Shown here: in pieces, positions 1 through 8,032 of the stretch
Position numbering within the stretch: position 1 is the first letter of the stretch
Layout: every line of letters starts with the position of its first letter
Origin: an uncultured Odoribacter sp.
Lineage (GTDB): Bacteria; Bacteroidota; Bacteroidia; Bacteroidales; Marinifilaceae
Reading direction: 5' to 3'
Assembly (NCBI GenBank): GCA_947176455.1
Contig: CAMWQQ010000043.1
Coordinates: 1-10,309, forward strand
DNA: 10,309 bases
Position numbers and translations under genes: made by a program
Notes under the pieces: generated by a model
What the model was told of the DNA's origin: nothing
What the model saw: only the letters and a program-made list of their open reading frames with translations
The model's database searches: none

Positions 1-880
1 GACCAATCCGGACAAGCCTGCCGGCAGGGGACAGCAACTCCAGGAATCCGCGGTGAAGAAATACGCTCGGGAGGCTGGGTTGAAGATTCTGCAACCGGAA
101 AGGTTTCGGGATGAGGGATTTTTGAAAGAGTTGGCAGACCTGAAGGCGGATTTGCAATTGGTGGTCGCTTTCAAGATGCTTCCGGAAACGGTCTGGAATA
201 TGCCCCGTCTGGGCACCGTGAACCTGCACGCTTCGCTGTTGCCGGATTACCGGGGGGCGGCACCGATTAACCGGGCGGTGATGAACGGAGAAACCTGTTC
301 CGGCGTGACGACTTTCCTATTGAAACACGAGATAGATACCGGGAACATCATCTTTCAGGAGAAAGTGGAAATCGGCGAGGAGATGACTGCCGGCGAACTG
401 CACGACGAATTGATGAGGAAGGGGGCGGAATTGTTGTTGAAAACCGTGCAGGCGATGGAGGCGGGAGATTACCCCTTGCTCGACCAGGAAGGACTGCTCC
501 GCGGACGTGAGGCGGTGCACGCTCCGAAAATCTTCAAGGAAGACATGAAAATCCGGTGGGAAGGAGAGCTGGAATCCATATATAACCACATCCGGGGATT
601 GTCCCCTTTTCCCGGTGCGTGGACGGAATTGTTGCCACTTGGCTCGGACGATGCCGGTATCTCGCTGAAAATATTCAAAGCCGTTAAAATTAGTCAGGAC
701 CACCACCAACCTGCCGGGACAATTCGTACCGACGGCAAAACCGTTTTTGACGTTTGCGTGAAGGGAGGAATCATCCGGGTGCAGGAACTGCAGCTGTCGG
801 GCAAAAAAAGAATGCGGGTAGAGGATTTCCTGCGGGGATTCCGTCTGGAGGACTACCGGTTAGAAAGTCGGAACGGATAA
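1..880 (+). CDS. fmt: Methionyl-tRNA formyltransferase, 5'-partial
   Basis: Transfers a formyl group from 10-formyl-tetrahydrofolate to the methionine on initiator tRNA, in the cytoplasm. The reading frame is open from base 2 and begins TNPDKPAGRG, a conserved stretch about 30 residues into this family, so the true start lies left of the window. The GTG at 53 is internal. The formyltransferase motif NLHASLLPDYRGAAP follows from base 221; its Asn and His, with the Asp of HEIDTGN near base 335, match the family's catalytic N-H-D triad. HAPKI and LSPFPGAW from about base 518 belong to the linker and C-terminal OB-fold that binds tRNA. The visible 292 codons plus about 30 missing ones give the usual length near 320. 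The sigma-factor gene begins 13 bases after the stop with no terminator between, so read-through is possible. Function is clear from the motifs. Confidence 0.96.
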   Translation, partial: TNPDKPAGRGQQLQESAVKKYAREAGLKILQPERFRDEGFLKELADLKADLQLVVAFKMLPETVWNMPRLGTVNLHASLLPDYRGAAPINRAVMNGETCSGVTTFLLKHEIDTGNIIFQEKVEIGEEMTAGELHDELMRKGAELLLKTVQAMEAGDYPLLDQEGLLRGREAVHAPKIFKEDMKIRWEGELESIYNHIRGLSPFPGAWTELLPLGSDDAGISLKIFKAVKISQDHHQPAGTIRTDGKTVFDVCVKGGIIRVQELQLSGKKRMRVEDFLRGFRLEDYRLESRNG

Positions 881-893
881 TCATTTCGGGAAT

Positions 894-1457
894 ATGAATG
901 AAAGTCGGATATTGGAAGCGGTAAACGAAAAGCAGGAGGAGCTTTGGCAGGAAGTTTTCGCTTACTATTATGCGGCGTTGTGTTCCTATGCCGGCCGATT
1001 GGTGCAGGAACCGGTCATTGCGGAAGATTTGGTGCAGGATATCCTGTTGTATGTCTGGAATGGCGAGCGGAAGTTTGTCCAGCTGGAAGAACTGACCAAT
1101 TACCTTTACCGTGCCACTTATAACCGGTCGATGATGTGGTTGCGCAGTGAAAAGTGCAAGTCCAAGCATCTGGTCCGTTTGCAGGAAGAGAGCCGTCCGG
1201 AATCCGAAGAGATGTTTATCGAGACCGTCCGCGAAGAACTGCTCCGGCAGTTGTATCTTTATATCGATGAATTGCCGACCGAACAGCGCAAAGTGATTCG
1301 GCTCAGCATCGAAGGATTGTCCGTCAATGAAATCGCTGAACACTTGGGCATATCCGTCAATACGGTGAAGACGCACAAAAAACGCAGCTTCAAGCAATTG
1401 CGTGGACGAATGAAGGAAGATGCAAACGTCTTCTGGCTCGCCTTTTTCTTATTCTAA
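894..1457 (+). CDS. ECF-type RNA polymerase sigma-70 factor (Bacteroidota FecI-like family)
   Basis: A 187-residue alternative sigma factor with the two-domain ECF layout. Region 2 lies at about residues 20-88 and includes AEDLVQDILLYVW, the -10 recognition and core-binding helix. Region 4 lies at about 118-172 and includes IDELPTEQRKV and the helix-turn-helix GLSVNEIAEHLGISVNTVKTH that reads the -35 element. There is no region 1 or 3. The C-terminus ends in a short hydrophobic tail, NVFWLAFFLF, of a kind I recall in this Bacteroidota expansion family. The gene is followed by a FecR-type anti-sigma gene and a SusC gene with an STN domain, so it is expected to be held inactive by FecR and released when the transporter is occupied. 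ATG at 894 is the first in-frame start after fmt; no clear ribosome binding site is seen. Assignment to family is firm; the target promoters are inferred. Confidence 0.93.
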   Translation: MNESRILEAVNEKQEELWQEVFAYYYAALCSYAGRLVQEPVIAEDLVQDILLYVWNGERKFVQLEELTNYLYRATYNRSMMWLRSEKCKSKHLVRLQEESRPESEEMFIETVREELLRQLYLYIDELPTEQRKVIRLSIEGLSVNEIAEHLGISVNTVKTHKKRSFKQLRGRMKEDANVFWLAFFLF

Positions 1458-1482
1458 AAAAAAATCATTTTTCTTGTCACCC

Positions 1483-1537
1483 TTTTCCATGGCTTGTGCA
1501 CATTAATATGTGTAAAAACGAAAAACCATGGGTAAAA
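1483..1537 (+). promoter_or_regulatory. Possible hairpin over the fecR start codon
   Basis: The 70-base gap between the sigma gene and fecR contains nested inverted repeats. The inner one pairs TGCACAT (1497-1503) with ATGTGTA (1508-1514) around a TAAT loop, seven pairs including one G-U. The outer one pairs CCATGG (1487-1492) with CCATGG (1526-1531), and TTTT (1483-1486) can extend it to AAAA (1534-1537) past a two-base bulge. The outer right arm contains the fecR ATG at 1528, so a folded transcript would hide the start codon. This was found by eye; no folding energy was computed and a regulatory role is inference. Confidence 0.3.
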
Positions 1538-2703
1538 GTGTTGAAAAAACGGTGGACTTGTTGCGGAAATCGTATGCCGGAAAGCTCGAGGAGAGCGAAC
1601 AGAGGGAGGTCGACCGTTTGTTGTCGGATGAAAGGATGCGACAACTCTACGAGTGCATTGGAGATGACGAATACCTGATACGGGAATTTCGCCGTTATGA
1701 CGCTTATTTGCCAGACCGGGGCTATCAGGCTTTTTGCCGAAAGATACGGAGACAAAAAATGTCGCGGGTCTGGAGGCGTCTGTCAGTAGCGGCGGTCGTG
1801 CTGTTTGCCGTGGGGTGCGGGTGGCTGTTGATGAACCGGATGGGGACGACGGAACCGGTCGTCGTGGCGACCTCGACGGTGGAACACGGGAATTACCGGG
1901 CGTATTTGCAACTGAGCAGTGGCAAACGGATACTTCTGGAGGATGCGGAGCAGGGAGAACTGCACGAGGCAGAAGGAAGCGTCCGGGTGGATTCGGGCAA
2001 AGTGCTTTATGCCACCGACAAGGTGTCGCAATCCTTGAATACAGACGCATATCATATTTTGTCGGTACCTCCCGGAGGGGAATATCGTCTGTTGCTTGCC
2101 GATGGTACGGCTATACACCTGAATGCCGAAACAGAACTCCGTTATCCGGTTGCTTTTACTGCAAGTGAAAGGAGGGTGTTTCTGAAAGGCGAGGCTTGGT
2201 TTGAAGTGGCGAAGGACGCCGAAAAGCCTTTTGTTGTAGAAACGGAACTGGGATATGTCCGGGTGTTCGGTACGGAATTCAATATCCGCAATTATGCGAT
2301 TGACCACGAAATCAAAACCACGCTGGTTGAAGGTAGCGTTGGTTTCTTGCGGAAAGGCGATAGGGCGGAGCAATATACGAAAATCGAACCCGGTTACCAG
2401 ATTCGGTGCGCAGAGGAGGCGGGTAGTCGTCCGGAAATCCGGAAAGTCAAGGTGGCTGATGAAATTGCCTGGAAAAATGGAGCATTTTGTTTCGTGCGCT
2501 GCTCGCTGGAGCGGATTATGCAGGATATCGGGCGGTGGTATGATGTCGATATCGTTTTTACGGAAGATGCACTCAGACAAATGCGTTTTACGGTAACCCT
2601 TCATCGTTATCAGGATATCGGGAAATTATTACGCTATTTTGAGGAAGCGGCTAAGTTGCAGTTCCATATACAGGGAAAAAATATCACGATTTCAAGGAAA
2701 TAA
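1528..2703 (+). CDS. FecR-type transmembrane anti-sigma factor with DUF4974 C-terminus
   Basis: A 391-residue inner-membrane regulator that binds and controls the ECF sigma factor encoded just upstream. Residues 1-80 are a charged cytoplasmic part expected to hold the sigma factor. A single membrane segment lies at about 85-102 (LSVAAVVLFAVGCGWLL) after the basic stretch RKIRRQK. The periplasmic FecR domain is at about 175-275, marked by LSVPPGGEYRLLLADGT, LNAETELRYP, GEAWFEVAKD and VFGTEFNIR. The C-terminal DUF4974-like domain, about 317-388, has the typical FVRCSLERIMQDIGRWYDVD. In this family the periplasmic part contacts the STN domain of the partner TonB-dependent transporter, which here is the next gene. 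The start ATG at 1528 is supported by the usual N-terminal length; its context may be structured (see 1483-1537). The stop is 78 bases before the chosen susC start. Identity is firm; the specific pairing is inferred from gene order. Confidence 0.94.
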   Translation: MGKSVEKTVDLLRKSYAGKLEESEQREVDRLLSDERMRQLYECIGDDEYLIREFRRYDAYLPDRGYQAFCRKIRRQKMSRVWRRLSVAAVVLFAVGCGWLLMNRMGTTEPVVVATSTVEHGNYRAYLQLSSGKRILLEDAEQGELHEAEGSVRVDSGKVLYATDKVSQSLNTDAYHILSVPPGGEYRLLLADGTAIHLNAETELRYPVAFTASERRVFLKGEAWFEVAKDAEKPFVVETELGYVRVFGTEFNIRNYAIDHEIKTTLVEGSVGFLRKGDRAEQYTKIEPGYQIRCAEEAGSRPEIRKVKVADEIAWKNGAFCFVRCSLERIMQDIGRWYDVDIVFTEDALRQMRFTVTLHRYQDIGKLLRYFEEAAKLQFHIQGKNITISRK

Positions 2704-2723
2704 AAGGGAGTGTGGTGTGTGAT

Positions 2724-2758
2724 TTTGGAGGCTCATCCACAGGCTCGCATTATATTTA
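2724..2758 (+). promoter_or_regulatory. Weak Bacteroides-type promoter candidate before the susC gene
   Basis: TTTG at 2724-2727 and TATATTTA at 2751-2758 resemble the Bacteroides -33 (TTTG) and -7 (TAnnTTTG) elements. The -7 match is imperfect at its last base and the 23-base spacer is a little longer than usual. It would put the transcript start about 15 bases before the susC ATG. The neighbouring sigma factor may use a different sequence here, so this is only a candidate. Confidence 0.22.
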
Positions 2759-2778
2759 CAAACATACTAATTTACAAA
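2754..2778 (+). repeat. Direct repeat ATTTACAAA x2 in the susC leader
   Basis: A perfect 9-base direct repeat, ATTTACAAA at 2754-2762 and again at 2770-2778, with a 16-base period, ending three bases before the chosen susC start at 2782. It overlaps the possible -7 element. It could be an operator, part of an A/T-rich leader that helps ribosome binding in Bacteroidota, or chance in an A/T-rich stretch. The repeat itself is certain; its role is not known. Confidence 0.55.
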
Positions 2779-2781
2779 TCT

Positions 2782-5700
2782 ATGAAAACAAAACTACCAG
2801 ACGGGTTTCGTGGGGCGATTGACATCAGAAAAACATTTCTGGTTATGAAACTCTACCTTGTTTTTACCTTGTTTTTGACCTTGACCGTTTCGGCATCGGT
2901 CTACTCGCAGAACGAGCGGATTTCCTTTACCTTGGAAACTTGCAGTTTAGGAGATGCGTTGATCCACGTCAAGGATATGACAGGAGCGCAAATCATTTAT
3001 AATGAGGATTTGCTGGAACATTTGACCTGTCGGAAATTGACCCTTGATCGGGTGACTGTAGCCGAGGCTATCGAAGAGATACTGAAAGGCTCCGGCTTCT
3101 ATTGTGAAAAGGTGGACGAAGTATTTGTCATCAAACCCTTGCCACAGCAACAACAGATTGCCCAGCCGGCTCGTCTTTCCGGTAAAGTTACCGATGAACA
3201 AGGACAGCCTCTGCCGGGTGTGACGGTGGCCATTAAAGGAATTGCCGTTGGAAGTGTAACCGATGTGGACGGGAAGTATATGCTTCACCTGCCGGACTCC
3301 AAGAAATGTACGCTGGTATTCAGCTTTATCGGTATGAGGACCCAGGAAGTGGCTTATACCGGTCAGAAAGAAATCAACATTACCATGAATGAGGAATCCA
3401 CACAGATGGATGAAGTGGTGATTACCGGTTACCAGAACATTGACAAGCGGAAATTGACCTCTGCTGTCACGACAATCAAAGTTGACGATATTCGTGTGCC
3501 GGGCATTAATACCATCGACCAGATGCTGGAAGGACGTATCCCGGGCATGATTTTTATGCAAAACTCCGGTCAGGTGGGAGCGGCTCCGAAATTACGAATT
3601 CGGGGAACCTCTACGGTGCTGGGCAACCGGGAACCGTTGTGGGTGCTCGATGGCGTGGTTCTGACCGATCCGGTGAATGTGGATCCCGCCCAGTTGAATG
3701 ATTTGGACTTTGTCAATTTGTTGGGAAATGCGATTTCAGGATTGAATCCGGACGACATTGAACAGATTGACGTCTTGAAAGATGCTTCTGCGACAGCCCT
3801 ATACGGAGCCAAGGCGGGTAACGGTGTCATTGTGATTACGACGAGGAAGGGAAAAGTCGGTGCCCCGAGTGTTACCTATTCCGTGACGGGAACCTACACC
3901 AGGCGCCCCCGATACAGCGACCGGGCGATTAACCTGATGAACTCCAAAGAAAGGGTAGATGTTTCCCGGGAATTGGTAGAGCGGGGTGTTTTCTACAACA
4001 ATATCGACAGTTGGGTTGGCTATGAGGCCGCCATACAGGATTATTACAACGGAGCCATTAACTATGGTGAATTTAATCGGCTGGTCGGCTATTACGAGAC
4101 ATTGAATACGGACTGGTTTGACGTGGTTTGTCAGGATGTGTTCTCCCACAATCATACCCTGAGTCTCTCCGGAGGTTCTAATAATATCCGGTATTATGCT
4201 TCTTTGGGAATGAACGACGATAAGGGGGCGATTAAAGGCGAGAAAAACAAACGCTATTCGACAACCCTCAACCTGACGGCAAATTACAGGCGCTTTACGG
4301 CACGTTTCCAATTGCAGGGAAGTATGTCTGAACGGGACTATAATCCTTCGGAATTGGGCGTACTGGATTATGCCTATGGAATGAACCGTGCCGTTCCTGC
4401 CTTTAATCCCGACGGTTCCCGCTATCTTTATCAGCGGGTGGTTTCTGCCACGCACCCGGTGTATAACTTTAATGTCCTGAATGAGATGGATAATTCCGGG
4501 GATGAGATGAAAGGCAGTTCATTGAATATGCAGGCGAATGTGGGCTACAACATCCTCAACGACCTGAAACTGGAAGGAACCTTGTCTTATGCGATAAACA
4601 ATACCAACCAGGAGGTTTATTTTACGGAAAGCAGCTATTATGTACATAAGCTACGGCAGGGGCAGGCGGCAAACAATGATTTGTGTCCGATTGGCGGTGA
4701 GTTGCGGGAAAGCAATATCCGCAACACGAACTGGATGGCGCGTTTGCAGGCAAACTATCTGAAAAGCTTGGGCGATGCCGGAAAGCACAACGTAAACGCT
4801 TCTGCCGGTGTGGAAGTGAATTCCCAGCGCTACGACGGTTTCAGCATCACGCGTCGGGGGTATTACCGGGATCGTGGAAAATTGTTTGCTTCCGTACCGA
4901 CGACTAATTCAGCCTATTATAATCAATTTATGTCATCACCGGATGCCTTGGGAAGGATAACGGAGAATCTGACCAATTCGGTGGCTTGGTATGCGATGGC
5001 GGGATATGATTACGACAATCGTTATATGCTGAACCTGCACGTTCGGGGAGAGGCTTCCAACCTGTTCGGTTCGCGGGCGAACGACCGCATGATGCCGATT
5101 TGGGCACTGTCCGCCCGCTGGAATGTGAAGCGGGATATTCTGGAATCCGTAGGCTGGATTGAGGATATGGCATTGAGAGGTTCTTTCGGTTACCAGGGAA
5201 ATATGCTGAGCAACCAGACTCCCTATATGATTATTCAGCAGGGTACGGATTATATGGGAAAATACGGTGAATTAACCTCGACCGTTGCTCATTATCCGAA
5301 TCCCGATTTGAGGTGGGAAAAGACGGCTTCCACAAACGTGACCTTGGATTTCTCGTTTTTGAACAACAAAATCAACGGTTCTGTTTCCTATTATTACAAG
5401 AAGACCCGGGACGCATTCTTGACCAAAACAATCTCCGAAATTAACGGTGTCAACCAATATGTGGTAAATAGCGGAACGCTGGTAAACAAGGGTATTGAGG
5501 TTAGCTTGAATTTTACACCCATCAATCGAATCGGACTTGACGGCGGAAAAAGAGGTTTCGTGTGGAGAATCGACCCGCAATTGGGACAAGTGTTGAATGA
5601 ATTGGTGAACAGTGCGATAAACAATCGGAACCATGTGTTGCGGGATGAAATCACTTACAATGACATGTTGACCGGTAATGTGGAGATTGCCGGAGAACCG

Positions 5701-6432
5701 TTGAATACGTTCTATTCCTACCGCTTCAAGGGCTTGAGTCCGGAAGACGGCTCGCCGATGTTCTACGGGGCGGAGGATGAATTGCAAGAAGAACTGGCTG
5801 CGAAATATAAAAACATGGAAAAGGAGGACGTTTTCCTGGCAGTGATGGAAAGGTCCGGACGGCGTGAACCTTATCTTCAGGGGGGAGTCTCCAATTACTT
5901 CGGTTATCGGAACTTCGGATTGTCATTTAATCTGACTTACAGTTTGGGTAACAAGATTCGTTTGCTCAAATTGTGTACGAATTATGGGACCACGAATCCT
6001 AGACCCAACGATAATCTGCGGCGGGAATTTGTCAATCGCTGGAGAAAACCGGGGGATGAGAACTATACCAATATTCCCGGATTGAATACGATTGATAATC
6101 CTCATGGCAATCCTTGGTGGAGCCAGGGCGCGACAATGGTAACACCACAGTTTGCCAGCAATGTATATGATATGTATGACAATTCCGACATACGGGTGGT
6201 GAGTGGAAATTACCTGCGCTTGTCTTCACTCTCTTTCCGCTACAATGTGGATGACCGTTTCTGCAAGAAATTAGGGATAAAATCCGCTTACATCAATCTG
6301 ACGGGTACGAATCTTTTCACCATTGCCAACAAGAAACTGAAAGGACAGGACCCTGCCCAGTCGGGCTCGGCACCCAGTGTCAACCTCTCGATACGTCCTA
6401 CTTATTCATGCAATCTCAGTATCACTTTCTAA
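2782..6432 (+). CDS. SusC/RagA-family TonB-dependent outer-membrane transporter with STN domain
   Basis: A roughly 1216-residue outer-membrane channel that imports a ligand using TonB energy. I chose ATG 2782; the frame is open upstream to a GTG at 2710, but that would put a non-signal stretch first. ATG 2845 is another possible start. A hydrophobic signal lies at about residues 22-43 (MKLYLVFTLFLTLTVSAS...). Then come an STN domain (47-118), a carboxypeptidase-regulatory-like beta domain (131-211, LSGKVTDEQGQPLPGVTV), a TonB-box-like MDEVVITGYQ (209-218), the plug (220-360, with RIRGTST and DVLKDASATALYGAKAGNG) and a long barrel ending in the terminal Phe of CNLSITF. The plug contains a DPVNVDPAQLNDLDF insertion leading to LLGNAISGLNPDDI. 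The STN domain fits signalling to the FecR protein upstream. SusD follows after 8 bases. The substrate cannot be read from sequence; no glycan-degrading genes are nearby. Confidence 0.95.
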   Translation: MKTKLPDGFRGAIDIRKTFLVMKLYLVFTLFLTLTVSASVYSQNERISFTLETCSLGDALIHVKDMTGAQIIYNEDLLEHLTCRKLTLDRVTVAEAIEEILKGSGFYCEKVDEVFVIKPLPQQQQIAQPARLSGKVTDEQGQPLPGVTVAIKGIAVGSVTDVDGKYMLHLPDSKKCTLVFSFIGMRTQEVAYTGQKEINITMNEESTQMDEVVITGYQNIDKRKLTSAVTTIKVDDIRVPGINTIDQMLEGRIPGMIFMQNSGQVGAAPKLRIRGTSTVLGNREPLWVLDGVVLTDPVNVDPAQLNDLDFVNLLGNAISGLNPDDIEQIDVLKDASATALYGAKAGNGVIVITTRKGKVGAPSVTYSVTGTYTRRPRYSDRAINLMNSKERVDVSRELVERGVFYNNIDSWVGYEAAIQDYYNGAINYGEFNRLVGYYETLNTDWFDVVCQDVFSHNHTLSLSGGSNNIRYYASLGMNDDKGAIKGEKNKRYSTTLNLTANYRRFTARFQLQGSMSERDYNPSELGVLDYAYGMNRAVPAFNPDGSRYLYQRVVSATHPVYNFNVLNEMDNSGDEMKGSSLNMQANVGYNILNDLKLEGTLSYAINNTNQEVYFTESSYYVHKLRQGQAANNDLCPIGGELRESNIRNTNWMARLQANYLKSLGDAGKHNVNASAGVEVNSQRYDGFSITRRGYYRDRGKLFASVPTTNSAYYNQFMSSPDALGRITENLTNSVAWYAMAGYDYDNRYMLNLHVRGEASNLFGSRANDRMMPIWALSARWNVKRDILESVGWIEDMALRGSFGYQGNMLSNQTPYMIIQQGTDYMGKYGELTSTVAHYPNPDLRWEKTASTNVTLDFSFLNNKINGSVSYYYKKTRDAFLTKTISEINGVNQYVVNSGTLVNKGIEVSLNFTPINRIGLDGGKRGFVWRIDPQLGQVLNELVNSAINNRNHVLRDEITYNDMLTGNVEIAGEPLNTFYSYRFKGLSPEDGSPMFYGAEDELQEELAAKYKNMEKEDVFLAVMERSGRREPYLQGGVSNYFGYRNFGLSFNLTYSLGNKIRLLKLCTNYGTTNPRPNDNLRREFVNRWRKPGDENYTNIPGLNTIDNPHGNPWWSQGATMVTPQFASNVYDMYDNSDIRVVSGNYLRLSSLSFRYNVDDRFCKKLGIKSAYINLTGTNLFTIANKKLKGQDPAQSGSAPSVNLSIRPTYSCNLSITF

Positions 6433-6440
6433 CACCTTGA

Positions 6441-8030
6441 ATGATGAAAAAAAGAGTTTTAATTTATATGTTGAGTGTGCTTGCGCTGGGGCTTACGGCT
6501 TGCGGTGATTTCCTGGAGGAGTATTCACAAAACCAGCGCTATGCAAAGACAGCACAGGATTTGGACGAATTGCTGCGGGGGGAATGTTTTATGCAAGCAT
6601 ATTATCTTTCTTCAAATACTCAGGAAACGATGACCCCTGGTAGTAGTGGATTGGAAATGAATTATCCGTGGTTGCATGTCATGGATGACGATGCAGAGGA
6701 ATTTGTTGTAGGGGGATTACCTTCTACTTCAAATTATCCGCGTAATGTGTTAGGGAGTTTTTATCGTTGGAATTCCGATTTGTTTCTGACTTTGGAGAAT
6801 TTCCAGTACAAGGATAGCGATTGGGAAAAATTCTATAAGCACATCGGCGTGTTGAATTCCATTGTTTACATGGTGGCAGACTTCCGTTCGAAAGGAGAGG
6901 ATATCGATTTGTTGAACAAGGTGGAGGGCGAAGCGCGTTTCCTGCGTGCGGGCTATTATTTCATGCTGGTCAATATCTATGGCATGCCTTATGCCAAGGC
7001 GACAGCCTCCCGGGATGCAGGCGTGCCCTTGAAAGTGACGGAGTTTATCGAAGATAAATATTTCAGCCGTCAGTCCGTAGGGGCAGTGTATGCACAGATT
7101 GTGGAAGATTTGCGGCGGGCTGCCGTATGCCTTGAAGGCGTGGTGCCTTCCTCCTCCTTGCGGGCTGGAGAAACGGCCGCCAATGCCATGTTGTCCAGAG
7201 TCTATCTGTATATGGAAGAATACGAAGCCTGTGTCAAGGCGGCAGACAAGGCTTTGGAAGGAGCCTATTCGGTGATGGATTTGAATACGTGGACGGAAGG
7301 ACAGAATGTGGTTTCCTGGACATCGCCCGAAACGATTTTTACACAAGGAGGGAATTCGGTTTGCGTGACATTTTTGAAAGCAACGCTAGCTTGGGCGCAG
7401 GATGGTTCTCAGTATTCTCAAGCGGCATCTTTTCAGGCATCTGAAAGTCTGTTGGCTTGCTACGATGAAGGTGATTTGCGCAGGACGGCTTTCTTTACAA
7501 GCGCCTTGTCGGCAGCTGTTCCCGATAAATACAAGACGTGGACAAATTGGAATGACACCGATAAAATAGGGCAGGATTTCCTGATTCGTTTGCCCGAAGT
7601 GATTCTGAACAAGGCGGAGGCTTTGGCGATGCTGAACCGGGGAGACGAAGCCAAGACCGAATTGGAAAAATTGCGTTCCAAACGTTTTGCCACAGCTCCG
7701 GCGGTATCCGAAACCGGAGAGGCGTTGATTGATTTTATCCGGGATGAACGTCGTCGCGAGCTTTGTTTCGAGGGACACCGTTGGTTTGACCTGCGGCGTT
7801 ATGCGGTCAACAGCATTCGTCCGCTTGCCGCTGATTTCACGATTCGTCACCGGAATCATGAATACGTGGGTGTTTCACGAACCTGGTATGAAAGTGGCTA
7901 TTATGAACTGAATGCCTTTGCCAAGGAATCGGCTGCCTGGATGGTTCCGGCTCCGATTTATGCGATTGAGTTTAACAAGGGAGAACTTCGGAATGAGGTT
8001 CGGCCGAATAGAGAACTGATAAAAAATTGA
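6441..8030 (+). CDS. SusD/RagB-family surface substrate-binding lipoprotein
   Basis: A 529-residue lipoprotein that sits on the outer face of SusC and captures its ligand. The signal peptide ends in the lipobox LTAC, with lipidated Cys at residue 21 followed by GDFLEEY. The alpha-helical, TPR-rich SusD fold is shown by GEARFLRAGYYFMLVNIYG (163-181), the helix pairs around 247-275, and the C-terminal signature RDERRRELCFEGHRWFDLRRY (434-454). The last part, WMVPAPIYAIEFN, matches the usual SusD ending. Two adjacent ATGs (6441 and 6444) can serve as start; either gives the same lipoprotein. No Shine-Dalgarno is seen in the 8-base gap after susC, so translation may be coupled. SusD proteins share little sequence outside these signatures, so the ligand is unknown. 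The stretch around 6580-6800 is more A/T-rich than the regulatory genes. Confidence 0.95.
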   Translation: MMKKRVLIYMLSVLALGLTACGDFLEEYSQNQRYAKTAQDLDELLRGECFMQAYYLSSNTQETMTPGSSGLEMNYPWLHVMDDDAEEFVVGGLPSTSNYPRNVLGSFYRWNSDLFLTLENFQYKDSDWEKFYKHIGVLNSIVYMVADFRSKGEDIDLLNKVEGEARFLRAGYYFMLVNIYGMPYAKATASRDAGVPLKVTEFIEDKYFSRQSVGAVYAQIVEDLRRAAVCLEGVVPSSSLRAGETAANAMLSRVYLYMEEYEACVKAADKALEGAYSVMDLNTWTEGQNVVSWTSPETIFTQGGNSVCVTFLKATLAWAQDGSQYSQAASFQASESLLACYDEGDLRRTAFFTSALSAAVPDKYKTWTNWNDTDKIGQDFLIRLPEVILNKAEALAMLNRGDEAKTELEKLRSKRFATAPAVSETGEALIDFIRDERRRELCFEGHRWFDLRRYAVNSIRPLAADFTIRHRNHEYVGVSRTWYESGYYELNAFAKESAAWMVPAPIYAIEFNKGELRNEVRPNRELIKN

Positions 8031-8032
8031 AT

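Noticed and set aside
53..55. GTG as the start of fmt
   Set aside because: The frame is open to the left edge and encodes the conserved TNPDKPAGRG, which belongs inside the formyltransferase domain.
771..1397. Minus-strand open frame of 208 residues opposite the end of fmt and the sigma gene
   Set aside because: It covers two clearly conserved genes on the other strand and shows no recognisable motif.
1457..1475. A-run then T-run after the sigma gene as a terminator
   Set aside because: The stem would be only A-T pairs, with no G/C-rich core, and the anti-sigma partner follows directly.
1454..2050. Minus-strand open frame of 198 residues opposite fecR
   Set aside because: Composition rich in Pro, Arg and Ser with no domain, and it lies opposite a well-supported FecR gene; a shadow frame.
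1783..2604. Minus-strand open frame of 273 residues opposite fecR
   Set aside because: Long only because of codon bias in fecR; no signal, domain or start context.
2710..2712. GTG as the start of the SusC gene
   Set aside because: It would add 24 residues without family resemblance before the usual N-terminal extension and signal peptide; ATG 2782 fits better.
8027..8029. TTG start overlapping susD for the lipoprotein
   Set aside because: ATG 8033 is six bases on and gives a normal lipoprotein signal; TTG is a weaker start.
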